A stretch of 64,000 nt of DNA, taken from the NCBI RefSeq assembly GCF_040954835.1, contig NC_090714.1, forward strand, positions 6,808,501 through 6,872,500, written 5' to 3'. Numbering within the stretch: position 1 is the stretch's first letter; every line of letters starts with the position of its first letter. A model generated the notes under the pieces. It saw only the letters and a list, made by a program, of their open reading frames with translations, searched no databases and was not told the DNA's origin. Below, in pieces: positions 55,641 through 64,000 of this stretch. The DNA comes from Lepisosteus oculatus (Eukaryota; Chordata; Actinopteri; Semionotiformes; Lepisosteidae). Made by a program: the position numbers and the translations under genes.

Positions 55641-56618
55641 TTAGTGTGCAGTAAACGCACACTGATGCATGCTCCCCACTGAAAACAATTGAAATTATTT
55701 CTCCTGGTTATTGCGAGACTTGCTGAAAAGCACGGGGACCTGCTAAGCAGAGTTTGAGCAGCCTTCTTTTAGAAAGCGCGTGTCTCTGCCCCTGATTTTG
55801 AGTGCTGGGCGTTTTAAGCAGCCTGTCATTAGGTAGGGATTTCTTTAACTTGACGGAACATTTCCAGAGCACGACTGGGTGGGCAGAAGAGTCATCCCTT
55901 CATCCTGGGAGATATGAGCCCGAGACATAAAATAATTGCTTTCGATTGACATCTTAGGACCTTGAATAACAGCTGGATAGCAGGGCTCAGTCTTTCTTCT
56001 GTGTTTCTTACTTTTTATTTTGAGAACGGTAGCCGCAGAGCCACATGGCCTTGCAGATTTAATAAAAATCAATATAATTTATATTAGTTTTTCCTCCAGT
56101 TGTCCCTCTTCCTTTAACTCACTAGAATCCTAAGGCATTTGATTTTCTCCAGGATTTATACAAAATGGTACAATTGTGGAGTTTCAAGAAGTGGTCACTG
56201 TGTCCCAGTGTGAGCACCTAAAGAACTTGTGTTAAAACTTGTGTATGAGTACATACAGTACTGTACCCAAGGCTACAGGCAACACAAATTGCTTGCAATT
56301 AAAGAAATAAATTCTTCTATTTGACTAATTAAGGTTTGTGAAAGCTAATCTCCAGTCTAGGCTAATTATAGTATTTCGATTTTAATTTAATCTAAATAAT
56401 GCTTGTAAAATGAAGTCTTTGACAAGGAAACAGGCTTAGCAGAAGTAATTAGACGTGCTTCTGTATCACAGGTTCTGATTTCCTTTATGGTTTTTTGTGA
56501 GAAGGAGCAAGTCAATAATAATGGGTGTGCAGTTTATGTAAGAAATGGCATGACGCATAGTTTAAAATAAACCGAAGAATGGAAAAGTGAGATAAGATTT
56601 TAAGCACTATTTTAATTA

Positions 56619-56834
56619 GGAACAAGTAATAGGTTTATTCCATGCTGAAAAAAAGAAGAAAGAGAACACAACGTTTCGGCCGTGGAGCCTTCTTCAGGTG
56701 TCACACCTTCTTCAAACCTGAAGAAGGCCCCACGGCCGAAACGTTTTGTTCTCTTTCTTCTTTTTTTCAGCATGGAATAAACCTATTACTTGTTCCTTTG
56801 CAGCCTACGCATGCTGACGCAGCTACCCACCTGG
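56619..56834 (+). mobile_element. Penelope-like palindromic element with perfect 13-bp target duplication
   Basis: Arms 56619-56699 and 56716-56796 are 81 bp each and inverted, with two mismatches. A unique tail (56797-56834: TTTGCAGCCTACGCATGCTG onward to CCACCTGG) follows. ACTATTTTAATTA flanks the element at 56606-56618 and again at 56835-56847, a perfect 13-bp target-site duplication, so the ends are known. Both arms carry CCTGAAGAAGGC...GGCCGAAACG, similar to a hammerhead core. It has no coding capacity. Confidence 0.82.
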
Positions 56835-56847
56835 ACTATTTTAATTA

Positions 56848-58056
56848 TATTCTCATCCACCTCCCTCCTTTTTTAAGTTTCATCAGACATTTCACTTAGT
56901 GCAGTCCTGCAACTGCTACAACAGAGGTCAAACAAGGGGGAAACATGGGCATTAGTTTTATTGCTCTTATTTAACACAGAAAACATATACAGTAGCATAC
57001 AAGGGTATTAATAAGGAAAAGTGAATAACTTAATACAGATTATAAACCATATAAACCATTATAACGTCAATCAAACATCATTTAAAGTTATAATTTTTCC
57101 AAAAGGCTGTTTGGAAAGCCTCCCCTTCATGGGCTGAAATGAGAGGGTTAATACTTTTCTCTAAGTCTCCAGTTATTATCTGCTTCACCGGAGCAGGCCT
57201 GGCAGTACGGGGCTCTGTCTCTCTGTTCAGCAGTGGGCAGTGGTGCATCCTGCTGAGAAACACCGTGGGCTCCCAGAGAGATCCAGCAACCTCTCGGGTG
57301 GCAATATCCCATCTGACATCTCCGGTACTTCACTTTCAGGTGGTTAAAAAAGTAAAAACAGCTGACGTGACAACCAAACTTTCTAGAAAAAGTCAAGCAT
57401 TTTAGCATTCATTAGCATATAATAATAATTTCTACAATTTCATGCTTCACCAGGTCTGTGTTAAAAAAAACAATTATGTGCTAATCGTGAAAAGACAGCT
57501 ACTGTAGAGATACCTAAGGGTTCAGACACAGAGAGAGCTGTGGAGGAGTGGAGAGGGAGAGGCAGTGGCAGCCCTATGGCAGAAGCAGAGAGAAAGATAT
57601 CTCCTTTCCTCCACAAAGCTGACTCTCTCACATCTGATCTCCGTCAGGATGGTGTAGCGTTTCAGTGAGTCTTACAGTGTTATTACAAGTGCATCATGCC
57701 CTCCATTACCTCCTCTTGTGAATGGCCACTTAATCAATGTTTTCTTTATTTTCAAAAACCATAAGAAAGGTCACAGTTAAGAGGCAGGCATTCAGCCTGT
57801 CTGGTGCACCTGGCAGTGAGTAACTCGTCCGATTGTTTCTTGAAGGAAGCCAGGGTATCAGCTTCAACAACATGGCTGGACACCTTCTTCAGACTCCCAC
57901 CAGCCTTTGTGTAAAGTCCCCTGTCCTGTTTAGTGGATTTCATCCAGCTGTGTAAATGTGCCTGTATATGTGACGTTAAAATGCCTTTCTGATCTGAAGG
58001 TCTTGCTCTCTGAAGCAGCTGATATGCACAGTATAAATCATATTCAGTACCATGCA
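56848..58056. other. Putative receptor intron, no recognised gene
   Basis: No coding exon is recognised. The 57770-57925 segment resembles a diverged LINE relict (GTTTCTTGAAGGAAGCC; also seen near 62080). Confidence 0.4.
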
Positions 58057-58322
58057 GGGGCGGAGCAGTGGCTCTGTGGCTAAGGTTCTGCGCCTGTGGC
58101 TAGAAGGTTGCCGGTTCAAATCCCGCCGCCGGCAGAGGCTGCTGAGCAAGGCTGCTGAGCAAGGCCCTTAACCCCAACTGCTCCAGGGGCGCTGTACAAT
58201 GGCTGGCCCTATGCTATGACCCCAAGCTTCGTCTGTGTGTCTCATGGAGAGAAAGCTGGGGTATGCGAAAAGATGAATTCCTTATGCAAGAAATTGTATA
58301 GCGCTAATAAAGTGATCTGATC
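58057..58322 (+). mobile_element. tRNA-type SINE, full length with intact B box
   Basis: The head GGGGCGGAGCAGTGGCTCTG contains an A-box-like TGGCTCTGTGGC (58069-58080). GGTTCAAATCC at 58113-58123 is a perfect B box, so an RNA polymerase III promoter is present. The body matches 55003-55195 and ends AGCGCTAATAAAGTG with GATCT repeats. A 13-bp piece (GCTGAGCAAGGCT) is duplicated in tandem at about 58141-58165. Confidence 0.85.
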
Positions 58323-58628
58323 TGTTGCAGTTCTCAACAGATCGTGAGTGAAGAAAGACAAAGGAGAGCACCTTCTGCTGGTTTACTGAGTACAGAAAAT
58401 AGCTCAGGCATTTTTCCCATAGGTCTGGTGAACCAGCGTGAAGATCCGTATTGGAACTTCTGCAAAATGAATGGAAAGCATACAGCTAAAAATGAAACAC
58501 GGTGCTGACTGGTGTTTGGGTTTCACAACTACGCAGTGGGCGTATCTTCTATCAGTGCGTCTAGTGAGTTGCAGCGTGTGTGACTTTGTGGTGCCTGCAG
58601 GTGAGGACACTTCTCCCTCCTCGTACAG

Positions 58629-58722
58629 GCGAGCAGATGGAGACATGAGGAAGACTCCGAAGAGCAGGAGCAGAGCTGGAATGCTCCCAGAAGCCCTGAC
58701 TGGACTGCTGCTGCTCTTGTGG
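58629..58722 (+). CDS. Receptor exon with start codon and signal peptide
   Basis: Acceptor CGTACAG ends at 58628; donor GTAAGC at 58723. ATG at 58645 opens [18 protein letters not shown] and then TGLLLLLW, phase 0. Met13 is an alternative start. An upstream ATG at 58637 reads Met-Glu-Thr-stop, its TGA overlapping the main ATG. Confidence 0.8.
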
Positions 58723-61700
58723 GTAAGCACTCAGAGGCTGATGACGGGCACCAGACTTACTCTGGTCAAACACCTCAGCAAAAGCTCAGCTCTGCTGCTG
58801 AGCTCAGGATTAACCTAAAGCGTAGAGGCTCATTCTTATTCTCCTACATTGTTTTTTTTTTTTTAGATAAGCATTAATTATACACAACAGCTATTTTTCC
58901 CCTGTTCTTTGTGATTAATTTTAATGAAGCCAAAATGTATGAGCCTCAAGCATGTTTTTCACATACAAGGATCAGGAAAATTCTTACCAGTGTGGATCTG
59001 TCCAGAATGGCCGTTAGTGAAGGGTTCTCAGTGGCTCTCAACTGGTTACAGAGGGTGGCGTCAAGCCCCTGGAGCTGAATTCGGCTACGGCAGGATACCC
59101 GGTCTTTTGATGTGGCAGAGTTCTCCTCTGTCTGGGGACAGGCCCTGTGTGGTTCTGTCACCGGAGATGCCCACGAACAGCTGCCATCGAGCGTCTCGCA
59201 AAAGAGCTGAGCTTGCCAAACAGACTTCAGACAAATTAAATGAAAAAACAATCTTGAGGCCAGAATGGTTTTTTATTTTGTTAGGGAGCTTACATTTGAA
59301 TATGTGCCACCCTGTGGTCTGGGTGGGTCTTAATGCCTCAGTATAGTGATGGGGATTCTATATTGTAAAAGGGCACTGTCCCTTGGATAAGAGGTAAAAC
59401 TGAAGTCCTGATTCTCTGTGGTCATTAAAAATCCCAGGAAGTCTCTCAAAAAGAGCAAGGGTGTTACCTCTGGGATATGCCTCCTAATAATCCTCATCTA
59501 TGAATTACCTTCATCACTCTGTTCTCCTCCCCACTGAGAGCTGGTGTGTGGTGAGCGTACTGGCGCACTATGGCTGCCGGCGCATCATCCAGGTGGGGCT
59601 GCACACTGGTGGTGGTGGAGGAGAGTCCCCATTACCTGTAAAGCACTTTGAGAGGAGTGTCCAGAAAACAGCTACATAAGTGTCAGGAATTATTATTATT
59701 ATTAGTCTAGGGCTGTATGTCTTTGGTTTTCTTAGAGCTCTGCATGTCAATGCCTTCCAGTTTCAGGCTGTGCTGGGTAGGGTCTTGGAAGAGACCTACC
59801 AGAAGTGGCTGAAATATCAAGAGGACTGTGTGAAGCAGATGGAGAGCGAGCCCTACCCTTCCGGTAAGTGGGACTCGAATATCGTCATCGTTTTATAGTA
59901 GAAAAAGAAAACAGTTGTTTTTCCCCTGATGTCCCCACTCCCAACTTTGGAAGCTCTTCCTGGGCTCCCACCGCCCTCGTCCTGGCCAAAAGCCAATGGA
60001 AAGGCCTGGAATCTGTTTTGCCAATACAGGCTACCCACGGGTCTCATTGATCTGCCTGACTTGTCCTTTCAGGTATTTACTGCAACAGGACCTTTGACAT
60101 GTATGCCTGCTGGCCAGACGGCCTTCCAGGGAGCCTTGTTAATGTGTCCTGCCCATCCTACCTGCCCTGGTTTGAGAAAGGTGAGGGCGTCAGTACTCCA
60201 CATTACTTCACTACCCTTCAACTCGGGGCCAGTAACCCCCCCAGCGCTGACAGTGTCTGTGTCCCTCAGTGAGGCTGGGCGTGGTGCGGCGACGCTGCGG
60301 TCCTGAAGGGCAGTGGGTCAGCCAGGACGGCGGGCAGCCCTGGAGGGACGACTCTCAGTGCGAGGACGAGAAGGAAGTCACGTCTGAAGAGGTAGCTGCG
60401 CGGCACTAGGCTGGAGACAGGGCAGCCTGACCCATGTCTAGCATCTTTCCTGTGCTCCTCCTTCTGATTTCCTGTGGTTACCTTGTTTTCTGCCTGTTAC
60501 TAACGTGGTCTATGAGAATAATGGGGTCTACTGCTCTGTTGTCTTGTAAGAGCTCTGCATTACTACATTTAGCTGGGAAAATCCCAATCTTGCCCTGATC
60601 TGATGTATCAAAGCAGTGAAAAAGCAAGAGCATGGGAGAGCATGGTGAAGGCAAGGGGAAACCAGCAAAACGAGAAGGAAATCCAAATTGTACAATTGTA
60701 GTAATAATAATAATAATTGCTTACACTTATATAGCCCTTTTCCGGACACTCCACACAAAGAGCTTTACAGGTAATGGGGACTCTCCTCCACCACCACCAA
60801 AGTGCAGCCCCACCTGGATGATGCAACGGCAGCCATAGTGCACCAGAACGCTCCCCACACACCAGCTCACAGAGTAATGAAGCCAATTCAGAGATGGGGA
60901 TTATTAGGAGGCCATGATTGGTAATGGCCAATGGGAAATTTGGCCAGGATGCTGGGGTAACACCCCTACTCTTTTCGAGAAACGCCCTGGGATTTTTAAT
61001 GACCACAGAGAGTCAGGACCTCGGTTTTACGTCTCATCCGAAAGTCGGTGCCTGTTTTACAGTATAGTGTCCCTGTCACTATACTGGGGCATTAGGACCC
61101 ACATGGACCGCAGGGTGAGCGCCCCCTGATCCCATTATCAAAATTTTAATGAAATGGGATCCATTGGTGATGGTGAGCGAGCAGGAATGTGCCCACAGTT
61201 CTCATGTCTCCATTAGCTGAGCTAGCCCTGCAGAATAATGATTTCCCAAACAAATTTCCCCTAGGGGACAGTAAAGCTTGAATTGAATTGAATTAAATTG
61301 ATGTCCTTCACTCGGAAGATAGAAACATCGGGAACGAAGGAAGCAAAACCTCCTGTTTAGTTCTGTTTACTGCTCTGGGTCTGAGGCTCTGTGTGTTTGC
61401 AGGTCTGGTACAAGCAGCTGATGTTGAGCTTCAAAGTCCTCTACACTGTGGGCTACTCCCTGTCTCTCTTCACTCTCATCTCCGCCCTTGTCATCCTGCT
61501 GGGCTTCAGGTAATCTGGGCTGGGCCCCGTGAGCTCCCTGCGTCTCCTCTGTCCTTCCTGCTCCTGCAGGATTCCTTCCTGCCTGTCCTTGACCTGCAGT
61601 GGTTTTCAGTTACTTACCTGCTGAGCAAGAACCCTAATTCAGACTGACAGTGCTTGTGAAGTTCTGCATTAGAGAGAGGTATGCTTGCAGGTGAAAGTAA

Positions 61701-63674
61701 CATACAGTTTCAACAAAAGAGGAGGATGGTGATGCTAGAGAAGAAAGTGCATTGCAAAAGGTGTGAATAAAGAAGAGAAAATAAATACCGACATTAAGAT
61801 TGTGAGTTGATTACAGAAGAGTAATGTAGAACCTTCCTTGTTAAGTGTTCCATGTGTCCAGTGAATAACAGCAAGAAATGAGCAACGTTCTCTCTTTCAG
61901 AAGTTATTTTTAAACATACACATACACAAAATAAAGTTTTTTTACTATTACTAGTTGCAGCAGATTTGTGCAATGACACAAGAACATGATAAAGTTTACA
62001 AACAGGAGGGGGCCAACCAGCCCATCAGACCCACTGGGCTCTGAGCACTTAATTGATCTGAGGATCTCACCCAGCTCTTTCTTGAAGGAAGCCCTTTAAA
62101 GTAAAGCGTGTCAAGGAGGGAAGTTAAATATAGATGCAGTTCAATGTGGGCTGCAAATGTAAGCAAATGCAGTGGCTTGGCCTTACAGCTGTGTGCTTTG
62201 TTTTTTTTAATTGCAAGGCCCTTGGCATCCTGTGACCCTCACCAGGATAAAGGGCTCACCAATGACGGATGGACAGAGTTTTGTGAGGACTTAACAGCAT
62301 CTGTCCATTTTCTTACCCTTTCCGCACGGGCAAATCTGTCCCAAGAAACAGCTGAAATTGCCTCAGTTTAAATACAGAAAAATAACCCCCACTTCCTCCT
62401 TCCCCACATTAAATGCTGCATTCTTTATCAGCTTTAACTGGGCTTTAAACCTCGACTTCAGACAGCTGACACGCTTCTGACCTTGCTGGAGATTACTTTG
62501 GGCTTCTTAGTTCTGCTTTGTGTTTCCCTGCACTCCCGCTGGCCAGAAATTAAAACTGAACTTTGTGATGCCAAGGCGCACAGCACGTTCGCAAAAACAT
62601 TCTAACCTTCCGCTTAGAGCGAATTGTCCAAATACAGCGACTCATTGCCTGGAGTCGCTCAACACTGCACAGCCAATTTGCCGGCCCAGCGAATAAGCAG
62701 TGGATATGATGTACTACCATCTTTCCAGGCACTTCGGTCAGTCCCGTTGAAGTTATTTTCATTCTATTGAGAAACAGTGTTTCAACTCACATGAAAGCTG
62801 ACGGTGGTGGGCAAGCATATGCAAATACTAGTGCCAGATTGCTACAGTAAAGTGAGGAAAAGACAGTTTTTGCATAATTAACTAAGTCACAGAGCTACAG
62901 AACACAGAAGTTTGTTCTTAATTGGCCACGGTCTAGTGGGTTTCACAGCTACCTAAATTGTTAACTGTTGCAACTGTTTAAGGAAACACAGAATTCAGGT
63001 GTTCCAATAGCCATCTTAGGCAGCCTTCTTTTATTAAATTAAACACCCATATACACATGATCCAAATATTTTGGATCCCAAATTTTTGTCTAACAGTGGT
63101 TTTATGTGCTTGGTTGATTCACTTTCCTGCAGTAAATGAGCAAGACTTGGCCCAACTCGTCATGGAAGCCGAGTCTGTAGAAAAGATGGCAGACCCAGAC
63201 TGTGTGCTGTTATTGTTCTTCAGTGGCGCAAAACTGATGCCCAAGTCTCCTTTCTCAACGTAGCTGTAAAGTTGAGATGAACCCGGCTGCGTTTCTCTCT
63301 CAGGCTTTGCTCTGTCCCTGTGCGGGCTGTGTGCGACGTTTCTCCCATCCTGAAATGTAACTCATGGCTATAAGAGTGAAAGCACAGTATAGTGTAGTAA
63401 AGCAAAGCGAAATCAAGTTAAGCCTGGAGAAACATGGTCAACCATATGTCCGCAAACCATAGGGGAAAAAATCACTGGAGATTGTGCAATTTGCTGTCCC
63501 TCTCTGATCTTTGTCAGGAAGCTGCACTGCACTCGGAACTACATCCATGCCAACCTGTTTGTGTCCTTCGTGCTGCGGGCAGTGTCCGTCATCGTGAAGG
63601 ATGCCCTGCTGGAGCACCACTGGGGCCGGGAGATCACAATGGAGTCCGACCTGGGGGAGATCCTCAGTCACCAG
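58629..63674 (+). CDS. Class B1 GPCR, glucagon/GLP receptor family (5' part; gene runs off the window)
   Basis: Six coding exons join in frame: 58645-58722 (exon from 58629), 59761-59863, 60073-60180, 60270-60391, 61403-61509 and 63518-63674, giving 225 residues. Residues 1-30 are a signal peptide (LLLLLW core). The hormone-binding domain has six cysteines at 49, 64, 73, 87, 106 and 127, and the motifs [28 protein letters not shown] and [11 protein letters not shown]. Sequons NRT and NVS lie in it. TM1 is near 149-171 ([10 protein letters not shown]) and TM2 near 181-198 after [13 protein letters not shown]. These receptors bind peptide hormones and raise cAMP through Gs. Features are shared with GCGR, GLP1R and GLP2R. 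Position next to CLUAP1 suggests GCRPR/GRLR, the member absent from mammals. Family is certain; subtype is inference. Confidence 0.95.
59280..59705 (+). mobile_element. SINE3-type SINE, head missing, in receptor intron
   Basis: It runs from GCCACCCTGTGGTCTGGG through CCTGATTCTCTGTGGTC, CCTCCTAATAATCCTC and GGGGCTGCACACTGGTGG to an ATT tail at 59690-59705. It ends 55 bases before the next coding exon. Confidence 0.88.
59761..59863 (+). CDS. Receptor exon, start of the hormone-binding domain
   Basis: 103 bp; acceptor at 59759-59760 (CTTCCAG) or, six bases later, TTTCAG ending at 59766. Both keep the frame. It codes (FQ)[18 protein letters not shown], then [14 protein letters not shown], with donor GTAAGT and a split Gly. 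Confidence 0.93.
60073..60180 (+). CDS. Receptor exon, [14 protein letters not shown] core
   Basis: 108 bp, phase 1 to phase 1, acceptor CTTTCAG and donor GTGAGG. It codes [20 protein letters not shown], then [15 protein letters not shown]: three of the six ectodomain cysteines and the conserved Trp and Asp of the receptor fold. Confidence 0.97.
60270..60391 (+). CDS. Receptor exon, last part of the hormone-binding domain
   Basis: 122 bp, acceptor CCTCAG, donor GTAGCT. It codes [17 protein letters not shown], then [12 protein letters not shown] and [10 protein letters not shown]. The CGPEGQW and WRDDSQC motifs hold the last two ectodomain cysteines. Confidence 0.96.
60699..61131 (-). mobile_element. 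SINE3-type SINE lacking the 5S head, in receptor intron
   Basis: The tail (AATAATAATAATAATTGC) is at the left. It passes through the complete centre and ends after GGGTGAGCGCCCCCTG, where the head should start. It is 5'-truncated by about 130 bp. Confidence 0.9.
61403..61509 (+). CDS. Receptor exon, TM1
   Basis: 107 bp, phase 0 to phase 2, acceptor TTTGCAG and donor GTAATC. It codes [20 protein letters not shown], then [23 protein letters not shown] is the family signature at the start of TM1. Confidence 0.97.
61510..63517. other. Receptor intron after TM1
   Basis: 2.0 kb. An L2-like tail piece (CCTGTGACCCTCACCAGGAT, AAAGGGCTCACCAATG) lies at 62232-62272, and a LINE relict near 62000-62095. 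Nothing coding is recognised. Confidence 0.55.
63518..63674 (+). CDS. Receptor exon, ICL1-TM2-ECL1
   Basis: 157 bp; acceptor TTGTCAG. It finishes an Arg codon, then codes [36 protein letters not shown] and ends EILSHQ. The family exon border falls after a Gln here too. The donor GTCCTC is weak. Without splicing the frame would run on for 50 codons into a CACG repeat. Confidence 0.9.
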
Positions 63675-63718
63675 GTCCTCCTGGATACTAGGCTCGCCGC
63701 CAACATGCAAGCTGCAAC

Positions 63719-63746
63719 TTCACACACGCACACAAACACGCACGCA

Positions 63747-63777
<31 letters not shown>

Positions 63778-63779
63778 CA
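63719..63779 (+). repeat. (CA)n/(CACG)n microsatellite
   Basis: CACACACGCACACA, then seven CACG-like units and CACACACACAC, only 45 bases after the weak donor of the TM2 exon. Confidence 0.9.
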
Positions 63780-64000
63780 TGCCGTGCCATGAGACGGACA
63801 ACTGATCGGCTCCACTCACTTCTTTAAACATAATACTGGAACACCTCTTCGTTTTCCTCATGTACAGTACCACTCACCCGATTTATTCTTTAACACTTGG
63901 CGTGCAATTGATAAATAAACCTTGATTGTTTAATTGATTAACTGATTGGCTAATCCCCAGCCCTGTAAGTTCTCTTTCTCTTGTGTGCCGCTGGTTACTG

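Noticed and set aside
58057..58130. Possible tRNA gene (A and B box)
   Set aside because: It does not fold as a full tRNA to my eye, and the same body follows at another locus (55003), so it is a SINE head.
60608..61006. 132-codon open frame, minus strand
   Set aside because: It lies within a SINE3 element, which has no protein-coding role; the same reading recurs in other copies.
63719..63779. CRISPR-like array of short repeats
   Set aside because: It is a simple CA/CACG microsatellite without spacers, in a vertebrate genome.

Overview
This window is genomic DNA of a vertebrate, most likely a non-teleost ray-finned fish such as a gar, bowfin or sturgeon. It holds split genes with GT-AG introns, one leucine-rich repeat per exon in an NLR gene, and abundant vertebrate retroposons (5S-rRNA-derived SINE3/Deu-type SINEs, a tRNA-type SINE, L2-like, RTE-like and Penelope-like pieces). 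The lineage is inferred from repeat types and gene order; it is not proven here.

Three protein genes are supported. (1) Positions 353-11956, + strand: the 3' part of an NLRC3-like NOD-like receptor, eleven consecutive exons each coding one 28-residue ribonuclease-inhibitor-type LRR and all in the same phase; the NACHT part lies left of the window. (2) Positions 16667-37684, - strand: a complete CLUAP1 (IFT38) gene, 12 coding exons that join without a frame break into 422 residues. NLRC3 and CLUAP1 meet tail to tail, as on human 16p13.3. (3) Positions 58629-63674 and beyond, + strand: the first six coding exons of a class B1 (glucagon-family) GPCR, with signal peptide, six-cysteine hormone-binding domain, TM1 and TM2. 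It lies head to head with CLUAP1 and runs off the right edge.

The receptor is the main biological interest. None of the four human proglucagon/GIP receptors (GCGR, GLP1R, GLP2R, GIPR) sits beside CLUAP1-NLRC3, so this locus is a good candidate for the fifth family member that mammals lost (glucagon-related peptide receptor, GCRPR/GRLR). That assignment is inference from gene order.

The 20 kb between the CLUAP1 start and the receptor signal-peptide exon shows no recognisable coding exon. It has a GC/CpG-rich block with a possible 5' untranslated exon near 41.7-41.9 kb, a TATA-like element near 38.84 kb, a 71-bp tandem repeat, and many retroposons. Notable mobile-element structures are two near-perfect palindromes (37.0 and 56.6 kb) carrying a hammerhead-ribozyme-like core, one of them with a 13-bp target duplication; two SINE3 copies inserted at the same place in two L2-like elements; and a probable solo LTR in an NLRC3 intron.
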